This document shows positions 1 to 11,038 of a stretch of DNA of 64,000 nt, one piece after another; within the stretch, counting starts at the first letter, position 1; each line of letters starts with the position of its first letter. The position numbers and the translations under genes were made by a program. The notes below the pieces were generated by a model. That model worked only from the letters and a program-made list of their open reading frames with translations. It did no database searches and was not told the origin of the DNA. The DNA comes from Brugia malayi (lineage: Eukaryota > Nematoda > Chromadorea > Rhabditida > Onchocercidae): contig NW_025062479.1 in the NCBI RefSeq assembly GCF_000002995.4, positions 9,167,721-9,231,720 of the forward strand. The letters run 5' to 3'.

Positions 1-295
1 TAAAGGTGAAAAGAATTACTTGACACCGTCTGATCTTTCTTTTTATTCCAGTAGTGGTAAGTTTTGTTATGACGAAAAAAAAGCTGAAATTTTGGGGAGC
101 AATTTCTATCGGTCAAGTCATTTGTGTTGATTCACACATGAAGAATTCATGTCACGTATGATGTCGCATTTGACTGCTAACCATTGATTGAATGATAGAG
201 TGAACTGATTCTAGAAGCTAAACAGCTAATAATTTAAAATCTTCTTTGCATTAATTATGAAATGAAAAGTTTTTGAGCATTAACAAATTTGGTAG
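1..295. other. left edge, no gene supported; probably an intron of the PP2A B'' gene
   Basis: AT-rich sequence before the first recognisable exon at 296. A short stretch near 45-75 (pyrimidine tract, CCAG, then a GTAAG donor-like site within a few bases) resembles one near 3670-3700. I see no open reading frame with family similarity here. Because the PP2A B'' exon at 296 begins in mid-domain, this is most simply intron sequence, with the upstream exons lying outside the window. Confidence 0.4.
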
Positions 296-1605
296 TGCAA
301 CGCATCTTTTCTGGAGCTGTATCGCTGAACAGTTCAATGAAACAAGCTATAGATTATATTGCATTCGTCAATTTCTTGTTGGCAGAAGTTGATAAATGTC
401 ATCCGAAAAGGTCAGCAAATATTAATTTTATGTCTGTCTGCATGCATTTCATAATTGCACAAAAATAGTCAATCTGAATTTGCTAAACCCTATTAATAAG
501 CTTATCTCTGAGGTCAAAAAATGTTGAAGTTAGCTTATCTTAAGATAATTTGAGTAATTATACTTCGAGTGCAGTTATACGTGAGTCTACAGAAGCAGGT
601 AGTAAGTTTCTGAAGTATTGATTCCAAAAAGAAAGAAGTCCAACAATCTTTATAATTTAAGCATTGAATATTGGTTCCGAATAATGGATTTAAATGGAGA
701 CGGTCGCATTTCGTTTGATGAAATGGAGCAATTTTATAATGAAATAGTGGCGAATGTTATCCGTATGGGTATGGACGTAATAACATTCAATAATTTAATA
801 AATATGGTGAATTTTTTTTTTTTAAGTTAGCAATAATTAATAAAAAAAAGTGTCAAACATTTGAATCACTTTTGAAGTGCTACAATAACAGGCATCATAT
901 TATTTCTATTTTAATGATTCTCTTTCACTGTATGATGTGTTTGGATAGTATGGTACGGGAATAACTACTAACCATATTTCTTTAATTATTTAATTTATAA
1001 AATTTTTTAAGTTAAAAGATATGATACCATCACATTCATCAACATATTTCACATTATCCGATCTCAAGCGATCTCCTCCAATGGCACGTTATTTCTTCAA
1101 CACTTTTATCAATTGGGTAAAGCATATTGCGCAAGAAAGTTGCCCAGTTGATAACAGAAATGTATGTTATTTCAAATTAGTAAAGAGTTCATTTTGAAAA
1201 CGCAAGCATAATAACGTTTACAAACTGTTTCTTTATTTTTTCAAATTTCTTCATTTTCCGCATGCCAAATATGATTTCGAAATCCAATTTTTGGGATTAT
1301 TTGAATTGAAACATTTAAATTGGTTTACATTTCAATTGTCCCCAGGATATACACAAAATATTATTCGATATTTTTAGAGATTCATGCAAGGAATGGATCC
1401 ACAATTCAGCGATTGGAATCGTTTTTGTAAAATGGAATACAAAATATTAGTAGCAGATTTATTGGATAGTGAGGAGCAAACAACGGTTGGCAGAACTTTG
1501 AATAGTTTGAATGTAGTAGTGAAGGGAATAGATCATTCTGTTCATGAGTTATTCATGATTATCCAGAAAATAAATATTTTTAATAGGACCAAATTGTTAA
1601 ATTGA
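296..1605 (+). CDS. PP2A B'' (PPP2R3-type) regulatory subunit, C-terminal part (5' end outside window)
   Basis: Regulatory B'' subunit of protein phosphatase 2A, which targets the PP2A core enzyme to substrates and binds calcium through EF-hands. Four exons fit by phase: 296-410, 662-806, 1012-1161 and 1378 onward. Exon 1 carries RIFSGAV and FLLAEVDK, and across the splice reads HPK-SIEYWF. Exon 2 holds the canonical EF-hand loop DLNGDGRISFDE. Exon 3 carries TLSDLKRSPPMARYFFNTFI and exon 4 carries PQFSDWNRFCKMEYKILVA. These match human PPP2R3A/B segments in order (SIEYWFR, TLRDLKR, PSDWDRF, EYETLVAEE). The fourth exon may read to the stop at 1603-1605, or splice out after 1485 (in phase 0, before a GT) into the small tail exons downstream. 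It is more like PPP2R3A/B than PPP2R3C. The N-terminal half is missing because the window starts inside the gene. Confidence 0.85.
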
Positions 1606-1819
1606 ATTCATAGAATTATTTTATATTTAATCATAATCTGATAGAATTTTTTGCTTTTCAGTGGTAAGAATCAATGATTAAGGTGGACGACTGATTCATA
1701 TAAGAAGAAATTTTAAGTCTTTGCTAAAGCATATATGTTATAGATACACTCAAAGAATATTATTGAAATTTGAAATTGTAATTTTATGTTATATTACCGT
1801 TTTTTCTAATAAATTTCAG

Positions 1820-1859
1820 GTTTCAAACTTGAATAAACATGAAGAAATTAATAGTTCAG
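1820..1859 (+). CDS. small tail exon, probably of the PP2A B'' gene
   Basis: A 40-nt open segment between a strong AATTTCAG acceptor and a CAG|GTATGG donor. It reads VSNLNKHEEINSS and leaves one base. If the PP2A exon at 1378 is spliced after base 1485 (phase 0), this exon follows in frame, giving an acidic/serine-rich C-terminal tail like that of vertebrate PPP2R3A. The one leftover base fits both duplicated downstream exons (3140-3210 and 3531-3583). Support is splice-site quality and phase only; no homology can be seen in so short a piece. Confidence 0.4.
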
Positions 1860-1938
1860 GTATGGTAATTTAGACACTAAACCGAGTTACTCTTTATTTT
1901 TTTAAGATTCAATTTAATGATTGCATTTTTTTTTTGTT

Positions 1939-1970
1939 GGGGGGGAGGGAAGGAGGGAAGGGAAGGGGAG
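1939..1970 (+). repeat. G-rich tract with G-quadruplex potential
   Basis: A run of seven G followed by four or more G3/G4 runs separated by one to four purines, in an otherwise strongly AT-rich intron or downstream region. It satisfies the G3+N1-7 pattern for an intramolecular quadruplex on the + strand. Confidence 0.7.
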
Positions 1971-3139
1971 TTATATAAGCAGTTTGAAGTAAACAGTGAC
2001 ATGATTTGCCTACCTGTGCTATTTAACGATCTATGTAATTCATTAAGCTGTAAAAGGATTCATGTGTGATTTAAAATAAGATATTTTAATCGATAACAAG
2101 CGCGTTGTATTGTTTAAAGTTTCCTTGAAATGTTCTTATAAGATGCTTTTCTTATAAGATATTTTACTGTACTAATTGATTTTTATGGACGTAAAATTTA
2201 AAATTTTTTGTTGATAATTGAATTATTTGAAAAGAATAGCTTAGCCGATGAATATAATGTTTGTTCTTCAATTCGATGATATTCCAGAAAAAATCCCAAA
2301 TCAATTCTAAAATTAAACCACCAAGCAAAGGACAGTTTCAATTGATATTATAAGCTTCAAGGACCATCGGTATTATCGCTTATATAATTTATAATAGGGA
2401 GGGTTCATGGGAATCCCGAAATATTCTGGCTTACTATTCATTGGCACTCTATAGCACATTTAATAAATACAATAAATACATTCAAGGCAATAAAACAAAC
2501 TAGGAAAATATTTTAGGTTCAATTGTAGAGAAAGTGCGCTTTGACGAAGTAATGAATTGAAAATTCAATGAAATCTGTGAATAATGGAAGCTATGCATAG
2601 GTTCAAGTTCATCCAAGACAGAATGTAGTAGCATGTGAAAGAAACCCTTGAGATAAGTTTATTATTGAGAGATGAACAAATTAAAGAATAAAAGTGAGAC
2701 GGTGATTCTGATACATTCGTAGATGAACTACATGTCTTTCAATTATATGAATGACTGCATTTTGCATAAATTTATTGTTTTGGATAAATTTGAATAATCT
2801 GGAAGAATAATTTTTATTGCTTTTAGAAAACAAAAACCATTTGAAAAACAGTCATTTGCAGAAGAGTGGTGCAGAATGGTAGGTACGTGTCGTTTTGGAA
2901 TATGATTCTTAAGGGATGAGAAATTATTAACCATCTGTCAATTTTTCCATGATTGATTGTTTTAATTTATTCTACTTTGCACTTTGCGGGTTTTTCTTCA
3001 GTGTGCGACATTGTGTTCATTTATTTCGGCTATTCTTTATTTTCAATCTAAGATTTAACAGTAAAGTTTATTGCTTGCACAGATCTTCATGTTTCTCCAA
3101 GTATACAAGTTAATTATTTGCTGGTCCTTATTTTTTCAG

Positions 3140-3210
3140 ACAACGAAATATTTATTAATGAAGAAGGCATGGAGCTAATATACAATGAACCATCGGCATG
3201 CTTTTCTTGA
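3140..3210 (+). CDS. candidate terminal exon, copy 1 of a duplicated pair
   Basis: Follows a TTATTTTTTCAG acceptor and, with the one base left by exon 1820-1859, reads DNEIFINEEGMELIYNEPSA-CFS then a TGA stop at 3208-3210. It lies in the first unit of a tandem duplication (about 3060-3440). The second unit carries a diverged version at 3531-3583 that enters in the same phase and ends with a similar PACF-stop. This arrangement fits alternative last exons of the PP2A B'' transcript. I do not recognise the peptide. Confidence 0.35.
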
Positions 3211-3530
3211 AATATTTATTGTTTCTTAATTAACATTATTGATCAACCAAAAATTGGCAACTCTAAAAAAAAAAAATATTATGAGATGAGACTTTCTCTT
3301 TTTGAAGCTATGTTGAAGTGTGATATAATTTTGAAATTGCTAGTAAACATTCCATAAAGCAGACAAGGTGCGAAAATGAAAAACATAAAAATTTTTTAGT
3401 TGGAAGAGGATAGTTTCGTTCGTTACTTCAATGAAACAATGCAAAATGTTACTTGCAGAGGTTTTCATGTTTTTTCACTCACTAACTTAAGTGTGCAAGT
3501 TATTTATTTGCTTATCCTTATTTTTTTCAG

Positions 3531-3583
3531 CTAGCAAACCACTCATTGATGAATCACATAGTGCACCGCCGGCATGTTTTTAA
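3531..3583 (+). CDS. candidate terminal exon, copy 2 of a duplicated pair
   Basis: Follows a TTATTTTTTTCAG acceptor and, with one carried-over base, reads ASKPLIDESHSAPPACF then a TAA stop at 3581-3583. Compared with copy 1 it has lost a short internal block, but it keeps the acceptor, the reading phase, the Pro-Ala-Cys-Phe end and the sequence that follows. It is either an alternative last exon or a decaying duplicate. Confidence 0.3.
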
Positions 3584-4301
3584 TGAAATATTATTTCTTA
3601 ATCAACATTATCAATCAAATGGCCAAGAATCAGCAATTCTAAAAACAAAAAAAAAAAAATATGATGAGGCTTTTTTTTTTTCTTCCAGCAGTTGTAAGTT
3701 CTAGTCGATGTTTATAGAGAGTTCAAATTTGAAACCATATTGAATTGTGATATGATTCTAAAATTGCTTGTAAATATTCCACAAAGCAGAAAAGGCTCGA
3801 AAATGAAATGTATGAAAATTTTTTAGTTGGAAGATAATGATCTTCTTCGTTACTTCCTTGGTGTTGCAATAACATTACCGGCAAATTATCAAATGAATGA
3901 TAATAGTAGCATCGCATCTGTAAGCCTTTTGCACTGATTATTTTCATCTTTCTGGAAGCAGGCAATTTGAGCTATTTAAGCTGTGAAGAAGTATATTGTT
4001 TTCGAAATTATTAATGCGTGAATTTAAGATGAGCAATTAAAATTGATAGCTTATATTATTGACTAACTGTATTTGAATCTCAACCACTTGACCGAGAACC
4101 GACAACTGAAAATAAATAATGCTAGAGTGGATCTTTAGTGATTATCCTTGTCATATTGACATACGTGTTTTATCTTGGTAAATTTTTATGAAGAGTCATA
4201 CTTTTGGGAAGTTTTTTTTTTTTTTTTTTCATTTTTAAGAACCAGATAAAACTGAATGAAGTTCCAAATCTATGATGTTACGACATTTCTAGAAATTACA
4301 G

Positions 4302-5077
4302 GAAGATATGATTAATTCTTCTCCTATGGATATTTCTGTGGACAAGAACTTATCTCAGCATTCAAGTTCATCAATGTGCTGTTTCACAATTCCAGAAGAT
4401 ATGTCTTTCTTTTGTCATTTACAAAAATTTGTGTAAATACATGGATTTTTTTTAAGTGCCAATTAAAAGTGTTGTCATACCGTATAAGAAGCAAAACTTG
4501 TTTCGATATTATTATAAAATTAGCATTTCAGCTTCTGACTATCTTCTACACACAAGTTTAAATACAACTGATGTATACGAACATCAGATGACCGCATCTG
4601 GTAAGCGGAATTTGAATAAATCATATAATGATTCGGATTGACTCTTGATAATCCTGATTTATAGGGAAATCTGTTGCACTGAATTTTTCAGGATCTATGA
4701 TTTATGGCGATACTAACTCAGAGCTGGATTCGATGTCATTTGGTGAGAATTTTTCACTCAATAATACTTCATTTATCACGTACAGTAAAGGTAAATAAAA
4801 CAACATAAGAACCTTCACTTGACTGATCTAAAATGTCATACAAATTTCATCATTCAATACAGTCAGTATTTTTAATAGAAGTACAAAGATTATGCGTGTC
4901 GAAAGGAATTAATCCAGGATGGATGCAATTTTGAAATTAATTAAGGTGAAAAGAAAACTTACGAATCAAATAAAATTATATGTCACTGCTTCAAATGCAG
5001 CAATTTTTAATTCAATCCCTTTTACAGAGAACAGTTTCTCAAGCAGTTACTTCAAGAACAACGAAGAAATAAATTGA
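4302..5077 (+). CDS. set of small serine/asparagine-rich exons, function unknown
   Basis: Likely exons: 4302 to about 4395-4410 (EDMINSSPMDISVD...SQHSSSSMC), 4457-4600 (PIKSVVIPYKKQNLFRYYYK... TSLNTTDVYEHQMTAS), 4692-4790 (GSMIYGDTNSELDSMSFG...) and 5028-5077 (ENSFSSSYFKNNEEIN then TGA). The last three agree in phase at every junction and have good AG and GT sites. The peptide is polar and Ser/Asn-rich with no domain I recognise. It may be another 3' tail of the PP2A B'' unit, since the direction is the same and no start codon with a clear first exon is seen, or the end of a separate small gene. The junction from exon 4302 to 4457 is uncertain. Confidence 0.4.
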
Positions 5078-8000
5078 TCCATTCATATTACGTTACACTA
5101 TCAATTTACTGCCAAGACACATAAGAAAATAATAATAGTAATAAAATACTAATCCCTTGCATTTTCTCAAACATTTGGAAAGATTTTAGAAGCCAAACTC
5201 TCAGCCTATAAAAATTAAACATTGACATCCTAGCTATCAGAATATTAAATAAAACTTTTATAATGAGACCGCTCATCACATACTTGTAGATAACACATTC
5301 CTACACTACATAACACATTGTTATTCTACAATTTCCTAGAATGTCTCGACAACCGTTAGTTAATTTCGTGAAGCGATTGACAATACATCTGTTCTTATGA
5401 AAAGAGTTAAGACAACTCTCGATGAATAATTTTAGCAGACTTAACTGATTATTAATTTCAAATATAAAGCCGGTGATAGTAACTCCAACCTTTGCTCATA
5501 AATCTAATTCATTTGATGGGTGAATGTCCTTAGTTTTGTTTCACATTTCAGTCTATTGCAATGTACTGTTTGAGCACTAAAAAGTGTTTTGCACCGCAAT
5601 AGATTTCATTTTGTTGTCAGAAGAAAAATACCGTTTCTTTGCAGTTTGACGTTTAGCATTGTGAGTATAACCATATCAGTGAATCACAGAATTTTATCGC
5701 ATGAGTAGGAAAGCTATGACAGGAATAATATATCCATTATTACCTGTGTGCCGACACTGATAATATCTCTGTCCAACGGGAATGCTTCAAAGTGCCATCT
5801 CACCATTTACCTGAATTAGTTAGATAACAAACACCTGTTTTCTTCCTTCTTCTGAGCTGTTAATGAACTCTAAAAACTGAAGTGAAAGCACTATTACTTT
5901 TTAAATGTCCTATTTAAAAATTGTGTTTTCACTTAGAACAGCAATATTAAATCCTAAAAGGTATTCATCTCTGATAACCTTACAAATGAATGTATCCGCC
6001 AGAATAGTTTCATGACTAATTATGCAAAGCCGCAAAACGTAATCACCTGTATGTGTCAGGAAACCTAGCTATAAATTAAAGACTGTGTTATTTGAATATT
6101 CCTTAGATAAATATAAAACTTTTTTTCAGTTGTAGTTAAGCTTATGTAAACTGTCTAGAATGTTACCTTCTGTAACAAAGAATATGTGCATTGCTTAATA
6201 TGTTACTGTTAAGATCCGCCAGTGTAACAAGCAAAGTTGCATTCGACTCTTCAAGAGATTGCAAGTTCTTTGTTCAATGAACTCTTTGTTATAAACCAGT
6301 CTACCTGCAATTTCGATGATAGCTCTTTACTCGTTAACCTGTGTTCTGTTGTAAGCCAACGCCAGTTATGTAAGGAATTAAAACCATTTTTGGATGTTGC
6401 AAGTTTCGATTAGGTTGGTGTCATCGATCGCTCACTCAATTTGCTTCAGCAATGGTGGTGCAAAGTAACAATAACAGTGATGAAAAGAAAATATGACAAC
6501 TTAGCGACTGTTGGTATAACTTACTGTTTATTTTTTTTTCATGTTATTGTATGAGTGTTGCATTGCACGATATTAAGCAAGACGAACAAATTATCAAAGT
6601 TGTGAAGTTATGGTAACAACAAGAACACATATTACTAAAACCTTCCTCGACAACAGCAAGAAGTTCATGTTTGATCGTTATTTAACATTCAGTTGGACTA
6701 ATCTAGAAAGATCTTCAGTCGCTAGTAGCACTGTAGGCACTGTCAGTAGCATGTGATACAGCCTCACATTGATTAAAAAACGGGATTGAGGGCTGAAATT
6801 TGGCATGAATAATTCATATATCAGTTTGATTTACAATACTGGCGAAGTAATTTATAGGGTGTTTTCATCAGTTTCGTGCGACAATGATGACTTTACGTTA
6901 TTTTCATTGTTCCAGATACCATATGCAGTCTTTCATTGTTCAGTGTTTGCATTATTTTATCAATATTATTTTCCACTTGATATAATACAATAAAATTCTG
7001 GAAAGTCATTTGTCCACCTTATGCAGGATATTGTAATATCTAACTAATATTCTGAAAGCATCGTGGGTGTTGACAAGTAGTGAAAAAAGTTTTTGGATAT
7101 TTGAAGCAGTCATGCAAATAAGGTACTGTTGGAGTTTTTCAAACAAGTTTTAAATTTTTCTGAAGCTGCGATCACTACTAATTACTGAAAGCGTGCGAGT
7201 TATAGATGACTCCTGAAATTTAACTGAAAAATAAATGTATATCTTTGATAATAGGATTACTTAGTTGTATGGATTAATCGCTTCGAAATTTAAATGACAA
7301 TACACATATTTTGAAGTTAATATTCTGCTATAATCTAGTAAATGACGTTGTAAGATTTTCTGTATTACTAAATTCCTATTTTAAATTAGAAATTCTATGT
7401 TGTTTATCATTTTTCTCAGCTAGAATGGTTCCTTAGTTTCTTACTTTTTATTTTGCAGGTTCATATTCCAATGTTCTCAATACCGAGTCTGATTCATATT
7501 ATAAACTAATTCCTTTTTTCCCGTGCTAATATCTCTAATCCAAACTCTATAAGTCATGTTAGCTGACCAGAACTTTATACATTTTGTTTACATTTTTCAT
7601 TTTGTTGACAGACCAGAAATTATAAATGAAATAAGTAGTAACAGTAATGGTGCTTCGTGCCAATGACAATTGTCTAAGCTCGATGAACGTATAGCTTACA
7701 TGCAACTGTTGATGGAAATTCTCACATGGATTTAATACTAACGGATACGAGAATTCTATTCTGTTTAGTAAATGTAAATTAGTTCCTTTAATGACTTAAG
7801 TTCAGAGCGGTAGTCTCTACAATTCTCAGTCCTTTTTTCTTGTTATAGGACATGAAATTGAGATGTTTTTAGCAACAAAAAGAAAATTTCTTTAGATAGT
7901 AAATGATTTCTAAATAACAAAATGAATATTTCCAGCGTAGCACAGGAGAATACGGAATAAAAATCAAAAATAAATGAGGTGCACTTTTAACATGCATTAG

Positions 8001-8116
8001 ATTTAGTGTTTTACACTTTAAAGGAATTGCAAATGTGAAAGCAAATTTTTATTTTCAACGATAAACAGTTCTTTGGAAATGAGTGGAAATCTAAATACGT
8101 TGAATTTTGTGAGAGT

Positions 8117-8260
8117 GACTGGAACATTCCTATAGCAATACTGGCATATAAAAGGTAAATAATTAGCTAATAAGGTCGGATAATCGACCCGAATTAGTGC
8201 AGGGAAGAAATAGTTGGTATTTTATTTACCTTTTATGCCAGTATTAGGAATGTTCCAGTC
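8117..8260. mobile_element. 144-bp foldback (inverted-repeat) element, MITE-like
   Basis: The left arm (8117-8160, starting GACTGGAACATTCC) and right arm (8224-8260, ending GGAATGTTCCAGTC) are reverse complements over about 37 bp. The left arm carries roughly 7 extra bases near its middle, and the loop is about 60 nt. Such near-perfect arms are typical of small non-autonomous foldback/MITE elements. I see no clear target-site duplication and no coding sequence inside. A hairpin RNA gene is the alternative, but the arms are longer and more perfect than in a usual miRNA precursor. Confidence 0.55.
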
Positions 8261-8547
8261 CATAGCGACATTATTAATAAAACTGATAACAAAAACTTTT
8301 CTTCAGATTATCACAAACTCTGCTTTTTTCGCCGTTTTTTTTCGGTCAATAATCTCGAAATACTTTTTCACATATCCCCAATTGCTTCTGCTATCAATTC
8401 TCATAAAACTATTTCAACCAATGTTGTCTATAGCGCAGGATCACTTGCAGACCTTAAAAATGGTTCAAAGGTTTCTAATTTATTATAAACCTAGCGAAGG
8501 ATGAACAGTTGAGAAACACAGGGTGAAAGTCTCAAAGAAAAAAAAAA

Positions 8548-8808
8548 GTGAGGTCTGAATTAGAATGTTTTCAGAAATTTCCACATTTGAATTTACACAG
8601 GACTCAGATTGGGGCAAAAGGAGAAATAATTTGCGGTAGAGAAACCGTCATCAAAACTTACGCACTTCTAAAAGGAGCATTATTGATAGCTGAGCTTGTA
8701 TTTAAGAAAATAAATTTAGCAATCGCGCACGTGCAGATGTACATTTATTTCATGTGCCAAAACTCCATAAAAATTGCCTTTGGTTATCCGGAAACTGAGA
8801 GATCATAG
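8548..8808 (+). CDS. unrecognised ORF, 86 codons (GTG-initiated as read)
   Basis: Open frame containing segments such as GAKGEIICGRETVIKTYALL and KKINLAIAHVQMYIYF. Its composition is less T-driven than that of neighbouring chance ORFs, so it could be an exon or a decayed gene fragment. It has no ATG at its start, no family match that I recognise and no clear splice partners. I cannot assign a function. Confidence 0.15.
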   Translation: MRSELECFQKFPHLNLHRTQIGAKGEIICGRETVIKTYALLKGALLIAELVFKKINLAIAHVQMYIYFMCQNSIKIAFGYPETERS

Positions 8809-9180
8809 ACTTAAAAGATCTCGGGAGTTTGTTGACAAAATCGAAGCTTAATTCAACTATCATTGTGCAAATCAAATTCGACAATTTCTTTCAAGAGCGC
8901 TGTAGTTGGTTGCCGCACAGGCCACACACGATGCCTCGAATAAATATGCTGAGGCCACCACATTGACCTTCTGCCGTCCCTCTATTATTTAATGCCATAT
9001 TGACAAATTGATTTTTTTCCAAACTTGGCGCTTTTGAAACCATCCAAATTGATATCAAATTGAAACTTACCAAATTAGGTCTGTAGCTGCGGTCAGTTTA
9101 CTAGTAGAAGGGTATCATTGCGCTAAAATACTAACCAAAGTTTTACAAAAGCCTAAGCACAACTCATTTCAATTTTAAAA

Positions 9181-9387
9181 ATGCTCGTGAACACAAAGGC
9201 AATCGATAGATACTATCGAGAGAAAGATCTTTGCTTGGAAGAAGACAGTATGAAAACTTATTTTATAGTTAAGAAGAGGAACAGCACCTCCATTGCACTA
9301 GCTCTTCAAATACCGAATAAAAATTTCGTGGATAGGAAGGAACTTCCACGCTCTGGAAACATAAGAAAAGTAAAAAGAGAAGGATAA
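9181..9387 (+). CDS. unrecognised small ORF, 68 aa, basic
   Basis: ATG-initiated frame (MLVNTKAIDRYYREKDLCLE...) ending at TAA, rich in Lys/Arg/Glu, preceded by AATTTTAAAA. No signal peptide, domain or neighbour relation can be seen. It may be chance or an orphan gene. Confidence 0.15.
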   Translation: MLVNTKAIDRYYREKDLCLEEDSMKTYFIVKKRNSTSIALALQIPNKNFVDRKELPRSGNIRKVKREG

Positions 9388-11038
9388 TCTCTTGAGCATG
9401 TTTTGAATACAAATTTCAAACACATATATGTATTTTCAAATTCTTTTTTGTAGATCTAAAAAGATTAAGGCTTCAACTACAGTTGACATTAGCTTCTAAA
9501 ATAGGAAAAAAAAAAAAAAAAAGAAAATAATATCTATAGGGAAAAGATATAATTACGATAGATATGCTAACATACGAAACAGTGATATCATTAAAATGAA
9601 AAAGTAAACTGAGATGAGATAAAGTTGTTAAAGCTTTCACAAATAAAAAAACTGCCGTATTATTTTCAACCTACAGTCTTTCCGAAGAAAAAAATTATTA
9701 GTCCTGCAAGGACTCAGTACAACTCCCGTGAGTTATTTCAATCTACTTTTTATAGCTTCTTTTTTTTTTTTAAAGCAATTTGAAAATCAGGAAATATTTA
9801 AGCTCTCAATTAGAATGTTCAACATATATCAGCAACGGTAACCATATGTCGGATACTGGTTTTTCGGATGTTGGATGCGATTATGCTACAACTATTTTAT
9901 CCTATTGACATTTTTTTTTCAATTCACTGTTAAATAAGTTGATGAAGTACAGTATTTTTAGTTTAGTTTTATTTTAAAATGATTTGTAGAATGAAATCGC
10001 AAGAATTTTGTTTACATAAAGAAGTGTAATTATTAGTTATAGTTTCGTTAAAAGAAAAATGCATTTGAAAGAAAAATTATTTTTTAATAGGAAATATATC
10101 CGTCATTCTGCTACTCTTCACTTCAATCCCTCATGTATCACTTCAGGAAAAAAAAAATCAAACCAAATGTAAACCAAATGTTCCAAATGTTATTTGAACA
10201 GAAGCACTCTAGCGGTACTTCAGTTTCGTACAATTAACTATTTTAATATGTTAAAATTAAGTGGCATGAATTTTTTCTCTTTTTCATGTTTATTTTGTAC
10301 AAAAATCACTTCGTATTTTGATAAATGCTTTCATTGTTGTCATCAATATTTTCACCTGCATTAAATTTTCAAAGTTGTAACGAAAGTTGAAATAAATAAT
10401 TATTTGGAGAAAAGAACGATTTTTCTTCTAAGTAGCAAAATATTTTATAGCAAATATGAAATATATTTTATTTGATGAAATTGCAGTTCAGAAGTTTGCT
10501 ACTTTTATCATAAATATTATCGATTTACCCTTACAATGTCCTCAAACACCTGTATGACCACCACAAGCACTTAATTCCATTTATATTGTATACTAGTTCA
10601 TTAGATTATATCAGCATAGAATCAATGAAGCATTTCTGTTTTAATCTGCTCTTTTTCAACATATTCAAGAATTAGATAATTATTTTTTTAATTGTGAATT
10701 GGAAATATGTTCCGTTGTCACTCGCTTGTACAGGTCATATGAAGAGAAGAAATTCACTTATCCTTACAAAAAGAATCCACTTCATCTACTATAGATAAAG
10801 CGAATAACATTAAGAGATAAAAGTGATCTATGAAATATTCAAAAATTTGGCTTGAAATTGAGTGATCAGGGTGATAAGCGAAAACTAACAATGCCGCAAT
10901 AGTTCATTTTCAATTTGAACTGGTTGATCAATAAAAATGTATCCAAATATTTTTTATCATTCTATTCATCAGTTCTGCCACAATTTAAATAAATTATGAC
11001 CTCAACTTATTCATTCCGAAATTTAGAAAGATTCAGAG

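Larger units (their letters stand above)
3060..3850. repeat. tandem duplication of about 390 bp, two diverged units
   Basis: Unit 1 (about 3060-3440) and unit 2 (about 3447-3850) share the same ordered landmarks. These are a GCAGAG/TTTTCATGTTT start, an AAGTTATTTATTTGCT...CCTTATTTTTTTCAG acceptor block, a small ORF ending in GGCATG-T-rich, TTTCTTAAT-AACATTAT-ATCAA, a poly-A block, ATTCCA-AAAGCAGA-AAGG and finally AAAATTTTTTAGTTGGAAGA. The units differ by many substitutions and small indels, and unit 2 has an extra pyrimidine/CCAG segment near 3665-3700. The duplication is therefore old or quickly diverging. Confidence 0.75.
5078..11038. other. 6-kb AT-rich region without a supported gene
   Basis: Long AT-rich stretch with many short T-rich ORFs whose translations look like chance. 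It contains a foldback element at 8117-8260, two modest ORFs (8548-8808 and 9181-9387) described separately, and poly-A runs. The right end should hold the promoter of the galactosyltransferase gene that starts at 11039. I found no RNA gene. Confidence 0.5.

Noticed and set aside
8214..8504. 96-aa hydrophobic + ORF suggesting a membrane protein
   Set aside because: Hydrophobicity follows from T-rich sequence. It overlaps the foldback arm and has no family match or splice partners.
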